NCBI RefSeq assembly: GCF_036898095.1
Contig: NC_090725.1
Coordinates: 203,384,977 to 203,448,976 of the forward strand
Length of the DNA: 64,000 bases
Direction: 5' to 3'
Origin: Palaemon carinicauda
Taxonomy: Eukaryota; Arthropoda; Malacostraca; Decapoda; Palaemonidae
A program made the position numbers and the translations under genes. The notes under the pieces were generated by a model. The model ran no database searches and was not told where the DNA came from. It saw nothing but the letters and a program-made list of their open reading frames with translations. Numbering within the stretch: position 1 is the stretch's first letter; every line of letters starts with the position of its first letter. This document shows positions 19,115-29,099 of the stretch, piece after piece.

Positions 19115-19548
19115 ATTCACTGGGCGGCACAGGTTCGAGCCCAGAAAAGGGATTTTGACGTAGGAAAAATCTATTTCTGGGCGAAGGACCTGTGCCGCCC
19201 AGTGAACCCTCCCAGCTCCTCTCCCTTGGAGTCCCCAAACTTTGGGTGCTAAGGAGTTGGGTTCTGAGCGGATGCATTGTTAGTAGTACCGAGTGAGGTT
19301 GAACGGCTCTCCTCTATTGGGGTTTCTGTCGTGGATGAATCTAAATAGTGCGGGACCTCTGGATTATACGCCCAATTTTATACCGACACCAATAGGTGAG
19401 CGAGCTAGTTAACCTAGCACTCCTTTACATTTTTTCTCTGGTATATTTAGCAGTAAATTACCTAAGAATAAGTGCTAAATGGAGCTTATTCACTGGGCGG
19501 CACAGGTCCTTCGCCCAGAAATAGATTTTTCCTACGTCAAAATCCCTT
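19115..19548. repeat. D2 internal complementary region and right inverted terminal repeat
   Basis: 19115-19206 reads as the reverse complement of the left end (11862 onward), followed directly by the reverse complement of the right end (19490-19548). The join is at 'CCAGAAAA/GGGATTTT'. The right inverted repeat spans about 19246-19548. This is the clearest ICR in the window because both ends of the element are present to compare. Confidence 0.92.
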
Positions 19549-19727
19549 ATTTAGTAGCTTATGATTTAAAAATATGTAAGAAAGTATACCTTATGATAAA
19601 AAATCATGAGAATTTTCATAAAAGTTAAGTACAGTATACATAGCCAACCTCATTGAATGATATTAAGAGTATTTTTGATTGCTCAAAAATAGTTCTGTGG
19701 TTTAATAATACTGTATCTTTATTGCAG

Positions 19728-20016
19728 CTTATTCTTGATCACCTAGCTAACAATTCTGATGACTATGGTGACAGTCAGCCGGTTCCCAGAGTTAGTAAAA
19801 TAGCTAGCATCAAGGCTCATCAGTCAGGCATCAACAGCATTGCAATTACTTCCAAAAGTGGTGGCTTCCATCCTGACCATTTCATCATTGCAAGTGGTGG
19901 TGATGATAACAAAATTGCCCTTTGGAAAATAACTGGACATCTAAGTAATGATAAAATATTTAGCATTTCTACCAGCCATGTCTGCGATGTTTATGGACAT
20001 GCTTCACAGGTAACAG
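19728..20016 (+). CDS. WDR6: WDR6-like WD40 protein, penultimate coding exon
   Basis: Host exon of 289 bp, entered in phase 0 after the acceptor TTTATTGCAG (to 19727) and left after one base of a codon at the donor GTAAGT (20017). It encodes 'KAHQSGINSIAI', a WD40 strand set 'IIASGGDDNKIALWKI' and 'GHASQVTG', resembling the C-terminal propeller of WDR6, which is known as the partner of the FTSJ1 methyltransferase in tRNA 2'-O-methylation. The last exon at 57549 continues the frame. Upstream exons were not found in the window. The assignment is by recognition of the C-terminal blade sequences and was not searched. Confidence 0.8.
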
Positions 20017-21378
20017 GTAAGTACACATATATATCTCAATCAATAGGCTCAGCCCTTTTGTTTTCATTGTAGTGATTTAACTCAATGATAAACTTTTCTT
20101 GTCAGTTTGCCTACATGTAGGTTAAAGGAGATTAGGTAACTCTTGTCTGTAAAACCATGTAATAGCAATTTTTTCTTTAACTAAACTATTAATGGAATAT
20201 CACAGATTGTAACCAGACTTATTAACAATAGCTAAAGAAAATTAGTTGGAATACCAGTTATAGGTCTCCCCCTTTACCTAGTCTGTTACTGTAATATATG
20301 TCACATGTCAACGGATAATGAGACATCAGATCATACGTTTTTTCACTTCATTACATGAAGGTTTGTGAATACACTTTGCACAATGAGATACTAACAGGCA
20401 AGTACCCAATTGTTCTTGTGAGGGTTCGAGTGGTACTGTCATTCCATCTGAGCAAGAAATGCAATGTTGCTCTGCCAATATGCTGAAACTATTAGATTTG
20501 TGGACTGTGATGGAAATATACTGTTACCATACAACTTAAGACATGTCATCTATAAGACTTAAAACATGTCACTTATAAGAGTTCAATGATTTCGCACAAA
20601 AATTTATAACAGTCATAGTACTGTACTCTTAAAAAGGCCATTAGCTATGCAAGGCTTGGGACACTACTCCTCCCCATGCTCCTCACTCCGGAGGAGGTGC
20701 ACACTTGCCCTCTTTAGTCTATATGGTTTATAGAGGACACTCCGATCTGGAATAGGGCAAGCCATGTAATAAACTGAAAATAATATATACGTGGAAATCA
20801 CCCCAAAAAATAAACATATTACACAAAAAATAAAAAAGGAAATATTGTATATAGAAATGTACACAATAAATGGAAAATAATTCCACTCATTTCTTCTTGT
20901 GACCTTTGTAATCATAATAAGAATACCCAAAGATAAAAAATAATATAAATATTACACAACTTCAACAATAGCCTCCCTCTGGTTGCGGGCAATAAAGGCA
21001 TGAACAGGTAGGATAGGGGTAGGAATAGGCATTCCTCCATCCCTCAATTTTACTTATTTGGGTTTAAAGCAAAATTTTGCAACACAAGCCCCCATCACAG
21101 TATCACCATTTTCAAAATGAATACACTTCCACTTGTAACTATCAATCAGTGGTCACTAGCCAATTTCCGTGAAAATTATTCAGCTTCCCTGCCTTTCCCA
21201 TATTATAACTCTAATTAAGTATAAGGTATTCACATCTACACATTCTCTAACACTGCCTCGCCTGGAGTATGAACTTTAATCCCATAGCCATTTGCCCTTC
21301 GGGAACTTCCCGGTCCTCTCAACCGGGAATCATATAAATATATCATTAATACAGCATCCACCTGATGGATCACAAATG

Positions 21379-21463
<85 letters not shown>

Positions 21464-21856
21464 CAGGTACACTCAGTAGTATATCATACATATTGCTAGA
21501 CACAGCAAAATTACCACAACACTTTACTTCACTACATTAAACACAAACATAAGAATACATTGTTATCTTCAAGTTTATCTAGAACACGTCAAAAGAAGAA
21601 ATGAGTTCTGTTCAAACAGCAACATAAAATTCCTACTCATTAACTTGGTTAATGTCGCATATGCAGGGTAAGGGGTTACACTCTGTTTGACACTTTTGAA
21701 AACTACCTCTTCCAGAACCACATGTATATGTGCCTGAGGATGTTCAGACATTGCTCAACTAATAATGTTTTGTATCACTATTATGTTAGATTTAACCATC
21801 TTTACTCAGTATGGACCCAAATACGCTGGCTCTAGTTTGTGTTTCCTAGGTTGTAA
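20017..21856. other. WDR6 intron, unassigned part with a (CT)n tract
   Basis: Start of the 37.5 kb intron. There is no supported gene. An AT-rich segment near 20760-20950 is open on the - strand but is low-complexity and unrecognised. A (CT)n tract lies at 21380-21460. Confidence 0.6.
21380..21460. repeat. (CT)n microsatellite
   Basis: About 40 uninterrupted CT dinucleotides. Other CT/AG tracts in the window are at about 23081-23107, 35569-35592 (GA) and 45466-45561. Confidence 0.98.
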
Positions 21857-22908
21857 TCATTTCAAATACACACAACCGCTCACAAATACCTTTACCAGTG
21901 AAGTTTTGAACTGATCCTCATACTTTGAGTTGTGTTTTTCATTAGCTCTTCTCAAATACCTTTCAGTGGTGCTCATTACTCTCCTTAAGAGATTTAGCAA
22001 ATAGACTCTGTATTGCTCAGTTGAATAATTTGACAACTGTTGCGAATATATCAGGACCGTAAATGGTAACACAGGATCCTGTCCATACACTAAAGGGAAA
22101 GGTGTGTCCCTGAGTGATGGAATTACATGCAATTTTCAAAGTTAGCTCAGCCGTAGGAAGCATGACGTGCCAATGACGGGGGTCACAAGCCACTAAGTAG
22201 CGTAAAATTCGCACCACTTCCCTATTATGAAATTCCACTAGAGATTCCACTAAGTCATTAGCTGAAGGCTTACATGTGGTCACTGAAAATTGTACAATTT
22301 TCATTAAGTCTGTAACCGATTTCACCACTTAATCTATAAACTCGAGTCCATTATCACTTATCAAAATTTTTGGGCAACCAAACCTAGTAATGAAAGAGCA
22401 TAGCACCTGGGCTAATTAATTTGCTGATTTATCCTACATTGCATAAGTATGAGTGTAATGTGTAAATGTATCCACAAATATACATACAGTACTGTATATA
22501 CTTATGTTGTGTTAAACCAGTAGGAAATGGTCCTACCTCATCCATTTGAACCTTATAAAATTTAATAGCAATCACAGGCCACACTGCGCTTTGAAACAGT
22601 TACAAGCATAACAACATTTTATATACCTTCCTATAAATTTTTTCATTCCTAACCAAAATAAAGGATTCACATGCTCTCCTTAATATTCGATCAATCCCCA
22701 GAGGCCTTGCATCCAGACTTACATGTACAATGTGGATGGCTCGATTAATTGAAGAAGGAGGAAGAACTACTAATGCACAAATTTCCCCTCCCCTCTTCTC
22801 GTGAGCACAATATAAGATATTTTTTATAAAAAGATTCTCACAAGACACATTCGGAAACGATGTGTAACTACCTGACTCCCCTTTAATCACTGCTTGTACT
22901 CTTTCCAT
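21857..22908 (-). pseudogene. Ty3/gypsy integrase remnant
   Basis: Broken integrase. The zinc-binding part is at 22600-22770 ('HIVHVSLDARPLGIDRILRR' resembles the H-x3-H region). The catalytic core near 22320-22400 has 'ILISDNGLEF', followed by 'CKPSANDLVESLVEF' and 'DPRHWHVMLPTAELTL'. The C-terminal part at 21857-22010 contains 'YSTEQYRVYLLNLLRRV' and ends 'GCVYLK'. Several stops and frame changes interrupt it, and the first catalytic Asp was not located. Confidence 0.8.
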
Positions 22909-23075
22909 TCATTTCTCTTTTTTTTTCTGTCCCTCTCGGACTTCCTTTATGACCCAACCTCCTAGGGCAATCACACCTGCATCATCAGGGCACTCATTCT
23001 GGACACCTCCGAACCTGTTCCTGTCACCCACACACATTCACATTTACTATTTCCCTCTTTCTCTCTCACTAACAT

Positions 23076-23111
<36 letters not shown>

Positions 23112-23244
23112 GTGGATCTCATTTTCTGATTGCTCCTTGCGTGAATTCATATCCCGTTTTCTATTTTGATAGGTTACCTCAACATTTTGGGTTTGAACTT
23201 AATTCCTAGTTTTATACCCTAGTAGTTACTCCTACTACTGCACC

Positions 23245-24890
23245 TCTAGAGAGGACATCAGTTACTTTGTTAGCCTTACCCTCAATGTGGTCAAACCCTT
23301 TTATGTCGAACTCTAACAATTCAATCCACCTCGCTTGTCGAGATGTCAAGTCTCCCTAAAATAAATCACATAAGAGCCGACAATCACTTTGAAACTCAGT
23401 CGGCATATATAACCTCTCTAGGACCCAAAGAATAGTCAATGTCTCTCGATCGAATGTACAAGTACTATAATTCTTTTCTCCCTTTTTTAATGCCCTGGAA
23501 GAGAAACAAACAGGTCACTCTCTACCCTCATCATCTCATTGAGAAATTATGCCACCAATTAGCTATGCTACTCGTATTTTGTCACAAAAAAATGGGCTAT
23601 CAAATCTAGGATATGCGAGTAACTCATCGCTAATTAAGGTAGCTTTGAATTTGTTAAAGGCCCTTTCTTCTTCCACTCCCCAATTTAATACTTTTTGTTT
23701 TTTCAAAGCATCTAATGGTCTTACTATCTTGCCAAAACTTCATATGAATTTACAGTAATACTAAGCGAGGCCAAGGAACCCGGCCACTTCCTTAGGGATA
23801 TGCGCCCTCGGGAAATCTCTAATTGCTTCTACTTTACAGGGGCAGGGTTGGATATGACCTAAAAATTCAACCGGTTTAAAGAATTATTTACACTCTCTTA
23901 AATTCATTTTCATACCATTACAGTGCAATGCTTTTAAAACTTTACGAATATTGATATTATATTTTTCAGCCGTTTTCCCTGTAATTATGATCTTGCCAAA
24001 ACTTCATATGAATTTACAGTAATACTAAGCGAGGCCAAGGAACCCGGCCACTTCCTTAGGGATATGCGCCCTCGGGAAATCTCTAATTGCTTCTACTTTA
24101 CAGGGGCAGGGTTGGATATGACCTAAAAATTCAACCGGTTTAAAGAATTATTTACACTCTCTTAAATTCATTTTCATACCATTACAGTGCAATGCTTTTA
24201 AAACTTTACGAATATTGATATTATATTTTTCAGCCGTTTTCCCTGTAATTATGATATTGTCTAGATAAACAAGAACATTATAGCCAATTAAGGGAGACAA
24301 TACTGCCATCATTGCCCTAGAAAAATGACTGGGAGCATTTTTAACCCCAAATGGAAGAAAATTAAAATGACAAGTTGATTGTTGGCTATAAATGCCATTT
24401 TGCATTTACTGTCTTCCTGAATGGGTATTTGATCGTATCCAGATTTTAGATTGACAGTTGTAAAATATTTACTATCCCGTACTTTTTCAAGTAATTCTTT
24501 GGTTGAGGGCAGTGGAAATGCTTTGTCTTTAGTGACTGCATTCAACTTCCTATAATCAACACACAATCTTACCGAGCCATTCTTTTTCCTAACTGCTACA
24601 ATTGGAGAAGCACAAGAGGATTATCCCTGCTCGATAATACCTTGTTCCCTTAATCTACTAATTCCCTTTTATATCTCTCCCTGGAATTGTCTGGGTACCT
24701 TATAAGGCCTTGACTTGATCGGCTCCGATTCTCCCGTTTCAATGCTAAAGAGTAATCAATTAATCCTCCCGTGCGGCTCGACTCCAGTTGCAATGGCATC
24801 GGAATAACTATTGACAATGTTTCTAACTACAAGTTGATATTCTATGGGACAGTTTTTGAGCTTGCCTAATCAAGTTCTGGGTGCGTTTGT
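23245..24890 (-). pseudogene. Ty3/gypsy RT-RNase H remnant
   Basis: RT: 'CVDYRKLNAVTKDKAFPLP' near 24510-24566, 'LKSGYDQIPI' near 24440, 'LPFGVKNAPSHFSRAM' near 24330 and the catalytic box as 'VYLDNIIITG' near 24255, in which the second Asp of YxDD is Asn. RNase H end: 'FDIKGFDHIEGKANKVTDVL' near 23255-23312. Stops occur upstream (24620-24760), a frame change follows 'ECK' near 24148, and a 264-bp tandem duplication (23726-24253) repeats part of the RT. Confidence 0.82.
23726..24253. repeat. 264-bp tandem duplication within the gypsy RT
   Basis: 23726-23989 is repeated at 23990-24253, nearly identically, starting 'ATCTTGCCAAAACTTCATAT'. It copies the RT region just after the active-site box and adds to the decay of the element. 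Confidence 0.92.
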
Positions 24891-25182
24891 CTGTGCGGGC
24901 TGGAGTCGCGGTGTGGAGAAATAGTTAAGAAAAGTACAAATTATTCCTAGATTTTTTTCATTTTATTATCATACTGCATAAATTGTATTTATTGTTTATT
25001 GGATCTCCACTCCTTTTCTAAAAGAATTCTCTTTATTACAGTGACAGTGCCCTGCACCCAGCAGTGATTATAGGCAAGATGAAGTTGTCAAAAGAAAACT
25101 TACTCAAAACCTGTTTTGTTGTTCTAACTTCTTCCCGTACACTGATGAGTGATTCAAGCATGCCCTACTACATTATGATGTA
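24891..25182. other. Intronic or gypsy sequence before Tigger1
   Basis: About 290 bp with no supported gene. It ends at the TA target dinucleotide (25181-25182) of Tigger1. Confidence 0.5.
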
Positions 25183-25588
25183 CAGTAATCCCTCGCCATT
25201 TCGCGGCTCAAGTTTCGCCGTCTCAGTGCATCGCGGATTTTCAAAAATATTCATCAAAAATTAGAAAAAAATGGTGCGAGAGTTACGCGGGCGCTAGCAG
25301 AAGGCAGAGAGTACAGTAGAACATCAGGTATCAACACGAAGATGGTGCGCATCTCAAAATCCACCTCTCTGATTCGCTGGCCATCTCAGCTCCAGAATCT
25401 CCCAAGCTGATTGGCCGAGCCGCCGAGACGCATTACCCAGCATCTCTCCCTGCCGTGCGCCCCGCGAAGGGAGACCGCATTCATTGTTCTCTCTCGCTTC
25501 GCTTGTGTTGCTTATTCTTGCCACGTGGAACTTTTAGCTGTTTTCTTGTGCTTTTTAGTGTAAAATAGTGCTTGTGACGCCCTTAAAA

Positions 25589-27423
25589 ATGGCTCCTAAA
25601 CATCCTCTACCATCTACATCCTCTAGTGAACCCAAGAAGAAGAGAAAAATGATGACTGTGAACGAGAAAGTAAAATTATTGGACATGCTTAAGGCAGGCA
25701 GTAGCTATGCGTCTGTTGCCCGCATTTACGGAGTGAATGAATCAATGGTTCGCTACATAAAAAAAGATGAAATGAAAATACGTAAAACTGCCTCAATAAC
25801 ATTCTCCAAGGATACTAAGTGCGTTGTAACTCCTCGTAATAAGACGATTGTGCAAATGGAGAATGCATTATCAATGTGGATATCGGACTGTCGGGAAAAG
25901 AAGGTTAATCTCGATACCAACATGATTCGAACGAAAGCCAAAACCCTGTATGATAGCCTAGTTCCTGAAGGAAAATCTAATGAAGACGACGAAGGTGAAG
26001 ATAACGACGAAGATGATGATCCTGCCCCAAGAGAAAAACGTCGTTTTGTTGCCAGCAAGGGCTGGTTCGAGAAATTCAAGAGGAGGTTTGGCCTTCGCAG
26101 CGTTCCTTTGTATGGGGAGGCCGCCTCGGCAGACCAAGAGGCAGCTCTTTGTTACGTCGAGGACGAGCTCCCGAAATTAATTAAAGAAGGTGGCTATCTC
26201 CCGGAGCAGGTGTTCAATATAGATGAGACTGGCCTCTTCTGGAAGAGGATGCCGTCCCGGACGTTCCTTTACAAGGACGCAGTAAAAAAGCCAGGGTTCA
26301 AGGCCCACAAAGATCGCGTTACTCTCCTCATGTGCGGGAATGCCGCGGGCATCATGCTCAAGCCTGGCTTAATTTACAAGTCCATGAATCCTCGGGCTTT
26401 GAAAAACAAAAACAAAGCCTTGCTGCCCGTCTACTGGATGAGTAATAAAAAGGCATGGATAACTAAAGCCCTCACACTCGACTGGTTCGTGAACTGCTTT
26501 ATCCCACAGGTGAAGCTGTAGCTCACGGAGAATGGGCTGCCCTTTTAAGGTCCTTCTCTTGATGGACTGTGCAGGCGGACATGCAATGAATCTGCATTAT
26601 GACAGGGTCCAAGTGGAGTTCCTGCCCCCCAACACCACTTCCCTCATACAACCAATGGATCAGGGGGTCATTCGGGCTTTCAAGGCCCTCTACACGAGGT
26701 CCACGATGGAGGGCCTCATCTCCTCCATCGATGAAGATGACGATGACTTCAGCCCCAAGAGATATTGGCGGGAATACAACATTGCAACGTGCCTGGCCAA
26801 CATTCAGAAAGCTCTTAATGAGATGAAACAGCAAACATTGAATGCAAGTTGGAGAAAATTGTGGCCAGACGTTGTTCATGACTATGAGGGCTTTACGCCA
26901 GACGAAGTTCACCACTCCGCCGTAGATAAGGCTGTGAGACTGGCACGGTTAGTAGCCAACGAAGGTTTCTCTGACATGACGATGGATGACGTCAACTCAC
27001 TGATCGAGTACCACTTGGAGCCCCTAACCAACAAGGACCTTGTCGAAATGACAAGATCAGCGAGCGAGGAAGAAGAAGAGGCAGCTGATGTCGGCGACAA
27101 CGACAAAGCTGAAGAACGTGGCCTTACCTTGGACAACCTGCAAGAGCTCTGCAACATGGCACAGGCCATCGAATTTAGTAACCGTATTGACGGTGTAATG
27201 GCGTTGTACAAGAGCATCTTTGCTCAGATGAAAAAACGTCAACAACTTCCTAGTGCGCCGAAAACCTTCTGCAGAAGCATCAGATACTCCTCCTGCTGCC
27301 TTTCCGGCTTCCCACGGAGCCACTACGCCGCCTCCTGCAGTTTCTTCAGCTCTATTGGAAGCTGTCGTTGATGATCCACCGCCCCTATCAACTGACGATG
27401 AGGCATCACCTGAGGAGCAGTAA
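25589..27423 (+). pseudogene. Tigger/jerky-type transposase (Tigger1), disrupted
   Basis: Starts at ATG 25589. Residues about 20-75 form the pogo/psq-type helix-turn-helix ('EKVKLLDMLKAGSSYASVAR', 'YGVNESMVRYIKK'), followed by a CENP-B-like second DNA-binding part ('WISDCREKKVNLDT', 'KGWFEKFKRRFGLR') and the DDE domain with Asp in 'NIDETG' (26222), Asp in 'LLMDCAGG' (26564) and Asp in 'PMDQG' (26658), about 31 residues between the last two. Lesions compared with Tigger2: TAG at 26519-26521, one extra T near 26543-26547, and a frame change near 27270-27290 before the homologous end at TAA 27421-27423. An acidic insert lies near 25980-26030. Confidence 0.87.
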
Positions 27424-27850
27424 AGCTCTCATTAACCTGTGCAGTAAATCATCTTCATCTTCTTCACCTCCATCATACTGCACAAGTGTTTCATTGTCAT
27501 TTATCAAGATCATCATTATTTATCAAGATCATCATCATTGTTAGAGGTGAGTTACGTATCTTGTTATAAGAATAAAAGTTCTAAAATCATATCTACAGTA
27601 TATACACGTACACTACTTATATCTACATATGTATGTACTTGCACACTTACACTCTATTTATGTATAAATGTAAATGTACATACAATATATGTAATGTATT
27701 AAATACTGTATTTATATTACAGTATTTATACAGGACAGTACTTTATTTTATGTACAGTGTATAATTTATACTGTATTATCAATATTTATTTACATGTTTC
27801 TTCAATGTTCTAATGATAACATATGCATTTATAGGGTTAATATACACATA

Positions 27851-28717
27851 TTTTTCAATATTAAACTTACCCGATAATCATGTAGCTGTCAACTCCGTTG
27901 CCCGACAGAATTCTATGGAGGGATACGCCAGCTATCACAATACTAGAAGGGGGTGTACTCACCAGCGCCACCTGTGGCCAGGTACTATAGTACTTCTTGT
28001 TGACACCTCCTCAATTTTTCCTCTGTCGTGCTTCCGGCAAGACGTTCTGGGATACGCTTATGTTCTTGGAGTATTTTCACGATTTTGGTGAAGTATTTCT
28101 CTTTGATTTCGGCTGTCGCTTTACTGGAACCTTCTATATTAGCTTAGTTAGCTTTTGGAATTAATTTGAAATTATGGTGACGAAGAGAGTATGAACTCTC
28201 TTTCACCTTTAAATGGCCGACCCTTCCCTTAGACGGAAGTGTTGGTGTCTAAGAGAGTATAGACTCTCTTTCTTAATTTTGCTTAACAAAAGTTATAGAT
28301 TTATTTTATATCTCTCCGCCTCTTATAGGCCTCTTTGATTAACTTCCTTTTATTATAAACTTATTAAAATTAATTTTTATATTTGTTTATATTCGACCTT
28401 CCTAATAGTAGGCGGTCTTTTCTTGGTACCGAAGTTAATTAACATTGAGCCCGTCATTTCGGTTTTACCTGTTAACATATTATGCTATTTCCGCCACAGA
28501 GTTTGAAAGAATTTCTTTGATAGTCTCGTACTGTTTTCAAAGTTGAACTAACGTTTTGTTTTGTCTCTGCAGTTGTTGACGTTCAGAATGTTCAACTTGC
28601 GCTCTATCGTTACGATAGAGAAAGAATTTTCACGGTTTCACGTTGCAGTAAGAGTAACCGTGTCTAGCGTTTTGTTCATTCTTTCTTAACTTAATGGTTT
28701 AATCCTAATAAAGGAAC
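27851..28717 (+). other. DIRS C left inverted repeat and 5' leader
   Basis: The first about 190 bp match the left end of B and the inverse of the C right end (41083-41240). The following leader has three short perfect hairpins: AAGAGAGT..ACTCTCTT twice (near 28184-28205 and 28250-28272) and CTCTATCG-TTA-CGATAGAG near 28602. No ORF is supported. It stops where B begins. Confidence 0.8.
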
Positions 28718-28730
28718 TTTTCAATATTAA

Positions 28731-28889
28731 ACTCACCCGATAATCATGTAGCTGTCAACTCCGTTGCCCGACAGAATTCTATGGAGGGATACGCCAGCTA
28801 TCACAATACTAGAAGGGGGTGTACTTACCAGCGCCACCTGTGGCCAGGTACTCAAGTACTTCTTGTTGACACCTCCTCAATTATTCCTC
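28731..28889. repeat. DIRS B left inverted terminal repeat
   Basis: About 160 bp from 'ACCCGATAATCATGTAGCTG' to 'CTCAATTATTCCTC', found inverted at 35278-35437 with very few differences. The outermost bases (28718-28755) are also reverse-complemented in the ICR at 35143-35182. Confidence 0.9.
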
Positions 28890-29099
28890 TGTCGTGCTTC
28901 CGGCAAGACGTTCTGGGATACGCTTATGATCTTCGAGTTTGTTCACGGCTAATTGGTGAAGTATTCTCGCAGATTTCGGCTGTCGCTTTACTGGAAACCT
29001 TCTTATATTAGCTAGATAGCTTTTATATAGTCCTGATTAACGGTTAACGATCTTTTGCTTGATTTTGGAAACCCCTTTGGCTAACTCTTTGGATTCAAG

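Larger units (their letters stand above)
11862..19548 (+). mobile_element. DIRS element D2, full length (about 7.7 kb)
   Basis: Complete DIRS element with left end 'CTTTTCTGGGCTCGAACC' at 11862, left inverted repeat to about 12142, a long 5' leader with hairpin repeats, spliced-looking gag, RT-RNase H-methyltransferase-like ORF, tyrosine recombinase, ICR at 19115-19206 and right inverted repeat to about 19548. The ends were set by reading the ICR as the reverse complement of the joined ends. Two single-base lesions (near 14001-14004 in gag and between 18633 and 18634 in YR) are the only coding faults noticed, so it died recently or contains homopolymer-type sequence errors. It is in sense with WDR6, 179 bp upstream of that gene's exon. 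Same lineage as D3. Confidence 0.9.
21857..24890 (-). mobile_element. Decayed Ty3/gypsy retrotransposon, pol region
   Basis: Reading the - strand from high to low coordinates gives the Ty3/gypsy order RT, RNase H, integrase zinc module, integrase core and integrase C-terminus, with many stops and frameshifts. No LTR was identified. The 5' part (gag-protease) would lie at higher coordinates. A matching protease fragment is on the same strand at 55345-55800, beyond the two Tigger insertions, so the element may have been split. Confidence 0.85.

Noticed and set aside
20664..20930. - strand ORF with hydrophobic stretches, a possible membrane protein
   Set aside because: AT-rich sequence translates to Ile/Phe/Tyr by composition; no start context, splice sites or homology support it.
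21236..21540. Open frames across the (CT)n tract on both strands
   Set aside because: They encode only Ser/Leu or Arg/Glu repeats from the microsatellite.
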